Shown: piece by piece, positions 1 to 6,489 of the stretch | Layout: every line of letters begins with the position of its first letter | Position numbering within the stretch: the stretch's first letter is position 1 | Source: CAYQUC01 sp964514215 | Lineage (GTDB): Bacteria > Pseudomonadota > Gammaproteobacteria > UBA6429 > Thiohalophilaceae | Direction of reading: 5' to 3' | Assembly: GCA_964514215.1 (NCBI GenBank) | Contig: CAZEPW010000094.1 | Span: forward strand, 1-7,828 | DNA length: 7,828 bases | Notes under the pieces: generated by a model | What the model was told of the DNA's origin: nothing | The model's input: only the letters and a program-made list of their open reading frames with translations | Databases searched by the model: none | Made by a program: the position numbers and the translations under genes

Positions 1-906
1 GTCGTGTTCGGCCTTGCTTAACGTTTGAAATGAGTCAGGATGTGATAAATTAAAATCTTTTGCATGCTGACTGTATTCAGTGGTGAAACCGTCTTTACGA
101 ATTGCTTCAACTAAGTCGGTAAACTCCGGTGTTGTTTTAAATAAATCTGACATGGCTTCACGCGGTAGTTGATAGTCTGCTACTATTTTTGCACCGTGGT
201 TTTGGGTTTTGTGTAAGTCACGATCATCACGGTAATATTGTGACAAGACAAATGCACGAGTACCAAGATAGACCGCCTCATCTAAATCGTGGGTGACAAA
301 AAATATAGTCATTTTTTCTTGTTCCCATAATTCCAAAATAAAATGTTGCATTTCAACGCGGGTATGCGGATCTAATGCACCAAAGGGCTCATCCATCAGT
401 AAAATTCGTGGGCGCATTATTAAGGCTTGTGCAATAGCAACACGTTGCTGCATGCCACCGGATAACTCATGTGGATATTTATGGCCGTGTTGTTCCAATT
501 TCACCTTACGCAAAAATTCATTGGCCTCATCTTTTATTGCAGAAGCCGTTTTAATGCGATCAAAAAATCCTAACGAAAATCGTTTACCCAAAGTGACATT
601 TTCTAATACCGTTAAATGTGGAAACAATGAATAACGTTGATAAACAATACCACGATTCGGATTAGGGTGGCCGATGGTTTCACCGTCAATATACAAAGCA
701 CCTTTAGTGGGTTGCTCTTGCCCTAAGACCAAACGTAATAATGTGGACTTGCCGCAACCACTTGGGCCAACCACAGTACAAAATTCGGATTCGGCTACTG
801 ATAAATCAATATTATCCAACACTAACTTATCATCATATTGTTTATAAACATCTTCAATATACAATAAATAATCTTGCTTACGCTGTGCTTGTTGAGCTAC
901 TGTCAT
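1..906 (-). CDS. ABC transporter ATP-binding protein, NitT/TauT (urea-like) family, 3' partial
   Basis: This is the ATPase that powers the importer formed with the permease and solute-binding protein just upstream; it acts at the cytoplasmic face of the inner membrane. Direct translation gives 302 codons without a stop before the window edge, so the C-terminus is missing. All nucleotide-binding motifs are intact: Walker A GPSGCGKST (47-55), Q-loop Q90, signature LSGGMQQR (148-155), Walker B ILLMDEP with catalytic E173 (168-174), D-loop GALDP (176-180) and switch H206. Related TauB/SsuB/NrtD ATPases are usually about 250-290 residues, so this one already carries a longer C-terminal tail (about 230-302) of unknown role. 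The ATG overlaps the permease stop as ATGA and has no clear Shine-Dalgarno sequence, which suggests translational coupling. Family assignment is very secure; the substrate is not readable from the ATPase. Confidence 0.96.
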   Translation of the reverse strand, partial: MTVAQQAQRKQDYLLYIEDVYKQYDDKLVLDNIDLSVAESEFCTVVGPSGCGKSTLLRLVLGQEQPTKGALYIDGETIGHPNPNRGIVYQRYSLFPHLTVLENVTLGKRFSLGFFDRIKTASAIKDEANEFLRKVKLEQHGHKYPHELSGGMQQRVAIAQALIMRPRILLMDEPFGALDPHTRVEMQHFILELWEQEKMTIFFVTHDLDEAVYLGTRAFVLSQYYRDDRDLHKTQNHGAKIVADYQLPREAMSDLFKTTPEFTDLVEAIRKDGFTTEYSQHAKDFNLSHPDSFQTLSKAEHD

Positions 907-1736
907 TTTGTTGTGTCATACCATTTGTAACGTTTGCGAATCCACAAACGCAATAGAAAATCGATGCTAAAACCAATAATGGTAATCCAAATAACGTAGG
1001 GAATAATAATGTCCATCGATAAATAACGTCTCACTAAAAATATTCGATAACCCAAACCCTCGGTTGCTGCGATTGCTTCTGCAGCGATTAAGAACAACCA
1101 ACCAGCACCAAGACTTAACCGTATCGACTCAATTAAACGTGGAAAAATTTGCGGCAATACAATCCGATAAGCGACAGCCAAGTGACTTGCACCCAAAGTG
1201 AGTGCCTTGGTGATTTGTTCCTTGGGTATTTTTTTGGTCGCCATTAAAATATCCCGAGCAATCAACGGGAATATTCCAAGCACAATTAACGATACTTTGG
1301 CTAATTCATCAATACCAACCACAATAAATAATATCGGTAAAATCGCTAAGGGCGGCACCATTGAAACAAACGTTAAGGAAAAACCAAGCAGCGCACGGGC
1401 AAGTGGAAATAAACCAAGATTGAGTCCGAGCAATAATCCCATCACCGCTGCGATAATAATACCGATGAGTAAACGCTTTAAACTAGCGTAAGTATCTTTC
1501 CATAATAAAATATCACCGCTGCGACGATCTTCTTCAAAAGCCATTTGTGACATGGCTGATGCCATCTGTGAGATCCCCGGCAATAATTTATCACTGGCAT
1601 TTTCAGCATGACGCGCATCCGAAGCTAGCAAATAAATCACTATAATGATAATAACCGGAATACTGGCTAATAACCATGTTAATACTTTGCTCGGTCTGGC
1701 ATGCAGACCGATTATATTGGATAGTTTTTTTAGCAC
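903..1736 (-). CDS. ABC transporter permease, NitT/TauT (urea-like) family
   Basis: Integral inner-membrane permease of a binding-protein-dependent importer, 277 residues, a normal length for the TauC/SsuC/NrtB group. An N-terminal helix (about 20-38) is followed by a periplasmic stretch of about 45 residues (39-83) containing DKLLPGISQM, then the usual core of hydrophobic helices (about 87-108, 115-138, 146-162, 209-224, 243-262). The EAA loop that docks on the ATPase is clear at about 174-195, with A178, G182 and the terminal IVLP (192-195). The GTG start is the first plausible initiator after an in-frame TAA that is also the stop of the preceding solute-binding gene, 21 bp away; no Shine-Dalgarno sequence is visible, so the exact start is uncertain. 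The stop overlaps the ATPase start by 4 bp. Function as a permease is secure; the transported solute is inferred only from the neighbouring binding protein. Confidence 0.94.
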   Translation of the reverse strand: MLKKLSNIIGLHARPSKVLTWLLASIPVIIIIVIYLLASDARHAENASDKLLPGISQMASAMSQMAFEEDRRSGDILLWKDTYASLKRLLIGIIIAAVMGLLLGLNLGLFPLARALLGFSLTFVSMVPPLAILPILFIVVGIDELAKVSLIVLGIFPLIARDILMATKKIPKEQITKALTLGASHLAVAYRIVLPQIFPRLIESIRLSLGAGWLFLIAAEAIAATEGLGYRIFLVRRYLSMDIIIPYVIWITIIGFSIDFLLRLWIRKRYKWYDTTK

Positions 1737-1757
1737 TGTTTTACTGTTTAAAATAAT

Positions 1758-2798
1758 TTATAGTTTGCCATCGGCAGCCATTTTCATGTATTTATCAGTG
1801 AAGCGTAACTTAATATTACCTTTATCGCCAATAATCTTATTACCCGGAAATTGCATACCAACCAAATCTTTCGACTTTGCATTGTTACCATATAAACCAT
1901 TATCAAATGAGAAGGTACGCACAAATTCCATGGTTTTTTGTATATCAGCACTTGCAGTAAAACTAACCGCCTTTGATGCTTGATAAAACATTGCCGTTGT
2001 TCGAATTTGAGATTTTAACTCGGCAACAGTTGCGCCTGCTTGCTTGGCCATCATTTTGGTTGCAGCCGTTGATTTACTACCACGGCCAGCCATGATAGCC
2101 ATCACTTCATACCATGCACCAGTTAATGCTTTTTTTAATCGCTCATCGGCATTGGTTTTAACTGCCATCACATCAATAATTTCACCCGGGATATTAGACG
2201 AATCAAAAACCATATTCGCACCCTTGGCATTACGTACAGTTTGTAGTGGTGGGTTCCAGGTCACAACCGCAGCTTTTGAATCGGATATAAATAGAGAAGC
2301 AATTTCAGCATCACTAGTATTAACCACTTTAACGTCTTTTTCCGACATACCATTCATTTTTAACGCACGCGATAACAAGTAGTGTGATACTGATAATTCA
2401 ACTAGTTTAATGTCGCGGCCTTTTAAATCATTCACCGAATTACCCTTTTTCATCACGATGCCATCATTACCATTTGAGAAATCACCAATGATAACAACCT
2501 CAGTATCAATACCACCCACCGCAGGAATGGTTAAGGCATCCATATTCGTCATGGTACAGGCATCAAACTGTCCTGATGTATAAAGATTAATGGATTCGAT
2601 ATAATCATTAATCAAACTCAATTTGATTTTAATTTTATACTTATCAGCCCACTTTTTTAAAATACCGGACTCATCGGCATAACCCCAAGGCTCCCAACCC
2701 GTATAATGCGACCATGCTACTTTAAATGAATCTTTTGCAAAAACATTGCTGCTAAGCAACGTCAATAAAAATAAAACTGCTAATCGTTTTTTCACCAT
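1758..2798 (-). CDS. Periplasmic solute-binding protein, putative urea / NitT-TauT type
   Basis: Secreted binding protein (346 residues) that would deliver a small solute to the permease and ATPase encoded directly downstream. The N-terminus is a typical Sec signal: KKR at 3-5, hydrophobic 6-16, and a V-F-A cleavage motif ending at A21. The mature protein starts with FKVAWSHYTGWEPWGYA (25-41) and contains NDYIESI (64-70), CTMTNMDALTIPA (81-93), GDFSNGNDGI (105-114) and WNPPL (181-185). From memory, this pattern matches the group of binding proteins encoded beside urea carboxylase genes and often labelled putative urea ABC transporter substrate-binding protein. No urea carboxylase, allophanate hydrolase or urease is in the window, so urea as the ligand is unproven. 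A strong AAGGAG lies 3 nt before the ATG and 6 nt before the GTG of codon 2, so the GTG could be the real start. A 70-bp gap precedes the gene, the largest in the window. Confidence 0.9.
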   Translation of the reverse strand: MVKKRLAVLFLLTLLSSNVFAKDSFKVAWSHYTGWEPWGYADESGILKKWADKYKIKIKLSLINDYIESINLYTSGQFDACTMTNMDALTIPAVGGIDTEVVIIGDFSNGNDGIVMKKGNSVNDLKGRDIKLVELSVSHYLLSRALKMNGMSEKDVKVVNTSDAEIASLFISDSKAAVVTWNPPLQTVRNAKGANMVFDSSNIPGEIIDVMAVKTNADERLKKALTGAWYEVMAIMAGRGSKSTAATKMMAKQAGATVAELKSQIRTTAMFYQASKAVSFTASADIQKTMEFVRTFSFDNGLYGNNAKSKDLVGMQFPGNKIIGDKGNIKLRFTDKYMKMAADGKL

Positions 2799-2868
2799 AT
2801 TCTCCTTAATAAACCAATATTGTATACATATTATTTAAAACACCTTTGCCTTAGAAATCTTGAATTAA
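2799..2868 (-). other. Intergenic gap, largest in the operon; no clear promoter or terminator
   Basis: This 70-bp AT-rich gap separates the TelA-family gene from the binding-protein gene. It holds two overlapping 8-bp palindromes, CAATATTG (2815-2822) and TGTATACA (2821-2828). Possible -10-like strings (TATACA, TAATAT on the minus strand) occur, but no matching -35 element lies at 16-18 bp. No GC-rich hairpin with a T-tract is seen, so transcription probably continues through. An internal start for the importer genes is possible but not shown. Confidence 0.35.
2802..2807 (-). promoter_or_regulatory. Strong Shine-Dalgarno sequence for the solute-binding protein gene
   Basis: AAGGAG on the minus strand. 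It sits only 3 nt from the ATG at 2796-2798 but 6 nt from the in-frame GTG at 2793-2795, so it leaves open which codon initiates. It is the clearest ribosome binding site in the transporter half, which fits high expression of a binding protein relative to its permease and ATPase, neither of which has a recognisable site. Confidence 0.75.
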
Positions 2869-4089
2869 TTAAGGCTCAATAATAAAGTTAGACGTCATGC
2901 TTCTACCTTCCTCAAGATCTCGAATGGCTTTATCTTGCTGACCAATCATTTCATCCATTTCTAAAATATTTTTTGCCATCGATGGTAGTGCTTTTTGTTT
3001 GAATTCTGATATTTCTGATAACGCAGATTGAATATCTTTGAAGGCTGTTTTTAATGTTTCAATATTCAAACTCGCCTCAGATGCAAGCTTGTTAATTTGC
3101 GGTGTTTGTTCTTTTAGCATTTTTGCAGTGCCAGCCAATAAACCATCGGTGGTTTCGTTTAACGATGTTATTTTTCGTAATACTATTTTTTGATGATTTA
3201 ATGCCTGAGCAAGAACCACGGCAGTTGATAACGCATTCATTGTGACATTTAATGCACGGCGAACACCTCGAATTAATTCTTTATTATTACGAACAATAAT
3301 TTCAATGGTTAAAATCGCTTGTTGATTAACAATTAATTGTTGTTGCAAGTCTTGAATACGAACTCGAAGTGGATGCAATATTTCTTCTTGTATAAATTTA
3401 TATTTAGGATCATCCGGTTTTATTTCTCGCTCTAAGCGCGTGACCAAACGTTGATCAATTAGTTGTGCCAATTTGATAGCATTTTCAAGCGCCTTAGTGA
3501 GTTCGCGCATTGAGATTTGATCCGACGCGAGTGTAATATTATCACGCTCAAGCTGTTTTTGTCCTTTTATCAAGGATGCTTCAATCGCTGCTAACACCGT
3601 TTGCGAACTTTCAAACTTGGTAAAATAACGCTTCATCGGCGTGCCAATAAACGGTAGTTTTCCCAGCAAACGACTAAGCCAGCCTGGCTCAAAATCAAAA
3701 TGTGTTGGATCTAAATCTTCTACTGTCATTTTTAAATCAATTAGCGCATTTGCAACGTCGCTGCCTTCGTCACTGCGTTTTGACAATTCACCAATCGGCG
3801 CTTTTAATAATGCGCTTTGTTCGGCTGCTTTTTTCTGAACGCTAAGCCCCATGGTTTCAACCGCTTCTTTATTCTCTTGGGCTTGTTTTAAATCGTCCAA
3901 ATTCATCTCGATAAGATGATCCACCACGCTATTGGCTTTTTTAAGCAGTTCGGGTTCTGCCTCAGCATTAACGGTGATTGTTTTTGGATCTAACAGACTT
4001 AATTCATCTTTTAATGCCTGAGGCTCAGCAAAGACTAATTTATCGCCAACCTCACTGGTATCCAATTCTACATATTCTACGCTACTCAT
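2869..4089 (-). CDS. TelA-family (toxic anion resistance / YaaN-like) protein
   Basis: A 406-residue, soluble, almost wholly helical protein with no signal peptide or membrane segment, so it is expected in the cytoplasm, possibly at the membrane. It fits the TelA family (Pfam toxic anion resistance). Diagnostic stretches are the central LLGKLPFIGTPMKRYF (141-156) followed by FESSQTVLAAIEASLIKG (159-176) and ERDNITL (181-187), and the C-terminal segment LSTAVVLAQALNHQKIVL (287-304) with NETTDGLL and KEQTPQI (about 311-332). Long coiled-coil-prone helices follow to the end. Length is typical for TelA/YaaN (about 360-410). The family name comes from plasmid tellurite resistance, but the biochemical role is unknown and no other ter gene is present here. 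It lies 17 bp after a membrane-hairpin protein gene, an arrangement like xpaC-yaaN of Bacillus. A GGAG 6 nt before the ATG supports the start. Family call is strong; function is open. Confidence 0.92.
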   Translation of the reverse strand: MSSVEYVELDTSEVGDKLVFAEPQALKDELSLLDPKTITVNAEAEPELLKKANSVVDHLIEMNLDDLKQAQENKEAVETMGLSVQKKAAEQSALLKAPIGELSKRSDEGSDVANALIDLKMTVEDLDPTHFDFEPGWLSRLLGKLPFIGTPMKRYFTKFESSQTVLAAIEASLIKGQKQLERDNITLASDQISMRELTKALENAIKLAQLIDQRLVTRLEREIKPDDPKYKFIQEEILHPLRVRIQDLQQQLIVNQQAILTIEIIVRNNKELIRGVRRALNVTMNALSTAVVLAQALNHQKIVLRKITSLNETTDGLLAGTAKMLKEQTPQINKLASEASLNIETLKTAFKDIQSALSEISEFKQKALPSMAKNILEMDEMIGQQDKAIRDLEEGRSMTSNFIIEP

Positions 4090-4095
4090 ATTAAT

Positions 4096-4099
4096 CTCC
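4096..4099 (-). promoter_or_regulatory. Shine-Dalgarno sequence of the TelA-family gene
   Basis: Minus-strand GGAG (within ACGGAGATTAAT) lies 6 nt before the ATG at 4087-4089, inside the 17-bp gap after the upstream gene. It fixes the start used here. Confidence 0.7.
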
Positions 4100-4106
4100 G
4101 TTATAT

Positions 4107-4910
4107 TTAATTTGAATATTGTTTAGCGCGTTCGGCCAAATCATTCAATCGGTTCATTGCAGATTCTAAATCCATTGAAGCGCGTTCAGACTCGGTGCGC
4201 ATTTCTGCAATTGCGGCAATTGTCTGATCGATTTGAGTCATTGCTTCTTCGTTTTGTGAAAAAAAATGTTCAATTTTATCTAACTGACCCTGCCTTAGGT
4301 TTAATCGCTCATTTAAAGTATCCAATTCTCGTTGTTGTTTATCACTCATTTGGCTATCGGATTCAAGCTCACTTATTCTGGTTGTAATACGTTGGTGATC
4401 AATAATTTTTACGCCTTTTAGAATATTAGCTATATCATACAGATTATCCAAGGAACCCGAATAAACTTGCTCTGCCATACCGCGATAACGCGAATAGGTT
4501 AGTTCGTTTGGATCAAGCTTATCTTTTAACAACTCACCAAAGGTATCAAACTTTATTTTCAAACGCTGAAATTGATCTAAACCTTGTTCTGATTCTACTT
4601 GAGTTAAAATTTCAGTTAGTTTCTTGGTATGATTTAAACGCTTTGCCTCAATTTCATTATATAATTTTTGGACATAGTCATTCGCAAAACGTTCTTTGCG
4701 TGCAAAAAAATGCGTTAACCAACTAACACCTGCAATGCTACCACCACCAATACCAACGGCTAACAAAGGTAAACTTGCGCCTAACACGGTGGCAGCGGCC
4801 AAACCTAAAATGCCTACTGTTGCAGGATACAACACACTAGGGTGTTGCAAGGTATTTTTCAATACCGCTTTATTTACCGCTTGCTTAGAAAAATTAACAT
4901 CGGACTTCAT
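4107..4910 (-). CDS. Membrane-hairpin, coiled-coil protein (positional XpaC-like partner of TelA)
   Basis: I do not recognise a named family for this 267-residue protein. Two hydrophobic helices lie close together at about 26-45 and 47-69 (rich in Gly, Ala, Leu, Val, including GIGGGS at 53-58), with a short turn between them. The remaining 200 residues are charged, helical and coiled-coil-prone, notably 72-110 and 185-265, with no catalytic motif. The basic residues flanking the hairpin (K14, K18; R71, K72, R74) suggest that both ends are cytoplasmic. In B. subtilis the TelA homologue YaaN is encoded beside XpaC, another protein with an N-terminal membrane segment and a helical tail, so a comparable membrane partner for the downstream TelA protein is a reasonable inference; sequence homology to XpaC is not established. 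The ATG directly abuts the upstream stop (TAAATG) with only a weak purine-rich AGAAGA upstream, pointing to coupled translation with the fusion protein gene. Confidence 0.8.
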   Translation of the reverse strand: MKSDVNFSKQAVNKAVLKNTLQHPSVLYPATVGILGLAAATVLGASLPLLAVGIGGGSIAGVSWLTHFFARKERFANDYVQKLYNEIEAKRLNHTKKLTEILTQVESEQGLDQFQRLKIKFDTFGELLKDKLDPNELTYSRYRGMAEQVYSGSLDNLYDIANILKGVKIIDHQRITTRISELESDSQMSDKQQRELDTLNERLNLRQGQLDKIEHFFSQNEEAMTQIDQTIAAIAEMRTESERASMDLESAMNRLNDLAERAKQYSN

Positions 4911-6482
4911 TTAAATATCTTCTGCTACCAGAAATAATTCAACGCGCGGTAAACGGTAATTAAACGCTCGAAATGATTCTCCTGGTTTGCGTTTTAATGG
5001 TTTTATACCACCTAATCCTTTGGTTAAAATTCTATTTGAATTCAGACCGTAAGTAACTTTTAAATAACGTGCAACTGATTTTGCACGATTTTTAGATAAT
5101 AATTTATTTGCAACCTTATCACCACGGGTTCCAGTGTGCCCCTTAATAATGACTCTGAATTTTGGATAATGTTTTAAATTCTCTGCGGCTTTATCAAGCT
5201 GTTCTTTACCTGCTAATGTCAATTTATCGGCACCGCTTTGAAAAACGATGGAGCGAATTTTTAAGGTTCCAATGACACGCAACTCAGCCCAAGCCTGTTT
5301 TGAAAGCTTGGTAAATTTTGTTTCTAAACTTTGCTCGTTAGTGACACTATTCGTTACTACTTGACCAAATTGTGCCGTTGCCGTGTTTTCGTATAAATTG
5401 ATTAAATACTGACTATTAATAATACGGTAGGGATCTTTATTCGGTAGTGGATTCGTCGAAAAATCACCGCTATCAACCAAAATTTCAGCCGTGCTTTCAA
5501 TAGTATCAACTAAACCTTCAGAACCAGTATTACCATAAGACATTGTTCCAAACCAATTTTGTGCATTTTGAGATAGATTCACCCACGAGACACCTTTTAA
5601 TAACGTTGAAATTTTCTTTTTGGAAATATTAGTGTCGTCTGCTATGTCATCAATAAATTCACTTTGATTCGATTTATAAAATTTTAATGTTCTAAAATAA
5701 TTTCGTAACAATGCGGTAACCACATCAGGATTATCCTGTGCATAATTTCGGTTCACTATTAATATATCAACAATTAATTTCTTGGTATCTTCTGTACCTA
5801 ATAATTTAGTTATTTTTTTATTCGATAATGCTCTTGATACATCCGGCTCCCATAACACCGCCACATCAACTTTTTTATCTTGAAGAAGCTTTAGTGCCGC
5901 TTGAGAGCCATCGGCCTCAACACGCCAGCCAGCTTTTTTATTTCGTAACATTGGCACATCAAAATGCACTGCAACACTTTTTAATAAATGTTCACTGGGT
6001 GAAGCGGCGGTATACGCAATTTTTAAATCAATATTTGCAGTTTTTAGCGCATCAATACTTTTTACTTTATTTTTCCATGCAACAATCGCATCGCCACCTT
6101 TTGACTCATCAATCACTGAAATAATAGTGCCGGGATAATTAACGTCTTCGCCATTAAGTAAATACGAATCAACTGTTGCGACTGCAAACTGTAAATCGGA
6201 TTTTTTGAGTTTTTTCATTCTCAAAGCATAATCGGCTTTATCATCAACACATTCTAATTGGTAACCAATGCGATACATGTGTTTACGCATGACCTTGGAG
6301 CAAAGCGGGTAATAACCAATCCAGTTATCAACCCCAATTAATATTTTACCCTTGGTCGCACGCGCATCCGATGTTTGTTTTTGGTTATCCGATTCCAAAC
6401 GCGGCAAAATTAATTTATAGGACAACAGCAACACTGTGCCTATCATTAAAATCCAAACAACTATTTTTAAATGTCCACTCAT
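4911..6482 (-). CDS. Membrane-anchored solute-binding domain fused to OmpA-like domain
   Basis: A 523-residue two-domain envelope protein. Residues 7-26 form one hydrophobic helix followed by K23 and R28, with no cleavage or lipobox motif, so it is probably an uncleaved inner-membrane anchor with the rest in the periplasm. Residues about 46-390 resemble a NitT/TauT (NMT1/SsuA-like) binding protein: GVDNWIGYYPL (50-60), a GGDAIVAWK strand, a VAVLWEPDVSRAL segment, and a DPYRIINSQYL end. C61 and C78 may form a disulfide. Residues about 411-519 are an OmpA-C domain with SIVFQSGADKLT, GHTG (448-451), the NX2LSX2RAX2V motif (N459 to V470, including R466) and a basic RLPRVELF end (510-517). The aspartate normally following GHT is glycine here. 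It is distinct from the free binding protein downstream. The gene starts 7 bp after the lipoprotein gene without a Shine-Dalgarno sequence and ends flush with the next ATG. The architecture is clear; ligand and role are unknown. Confidence 0.88.
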   Translation of the reverse strand: MSGHLKIVVWILMIGTVLLLSYKLILPRLESDNQKQTSDARATKGKILIGVDNWIGYYPLCSKVMRKHMYRIGYQLECVDDKADYALRMKKLKKSDLQFAVATVDSYLLNGEDVNYPGTIISVIDESKGGDAIVAWKNKVKSIDALKTANIDLKIAYTAASPSEHLLKSVAVHFDVPMLRNKKAGWRVEADGSQAALKLLQDKKVDVAVLWEPDVSRALSNKKITKLLGTEDTKKLIVDILIVNRNYAQDNPDVVTALLRNYFRTLKFYKSNQSEFIDDIADDTNISKKKISTLLKGVSWVNLSQNAQNWFGTMSYGNTGSEGLVDTIESTAEILVDSGDFSTNPLPNKDPYRIINSQYLINLYENTATAQFGQVVTNSVTNEQSLETKFTKLSKQAWAELRVIGTLKIRSIVFQSGADKLTLAGKEQLDKAAENLKHYPKFRVIIKGHTGTRGDKVANKLLSKNRAKSVARYLKVTYGLNSNRILTKGLGGIKPLKRKPGESFRAFNYRLPRVELFLVAEDI

Positions 6483-6489
6483 TGTGGGA

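Noticed and set aside
293..634. Plus-strand open frame inside the ABC ATPase gene
   Set aside because: The opposite strand encodes an uninterrupted ATPase with every motif intact; the plus-strand product has no recognisable domain. The same applies to plus-strand frames at 1198-1491, 1645-1983, 2044-2382, 5828-6124 and 6758-7048.
741..956. Plus-strand frame crossing the permease/ATPase junction
   Set aside because: It lies opposite two overlapping, well-identified genes and has no ribosome binding site or domain signal.
2815..2828. Overlapping palindromes CAATATTG and TGTATACA as an operator or terminator
   Set aside because: They are short, AT-only or nearly so, and expected by chance in such AT-rich DNA; no GC stem, T-tract or paired copy is present.
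2869..4089. Reading the cluster as a tellurite resistance operon
   Set aside because: Only the TelA family is present; no TerC, TerD/TerZ-type or tehAB-like protein is encoded here, and the TelA family is widespread without linkage to tellurite.
4259..4266. Run of eight A (T8 in the coding strand) as a frameshift or slippage site in the hairpin protein gene
   Set aside because: The frame reads through HFFSQN without disruption and no alternative product is encoded; simple Phe codons explain it.
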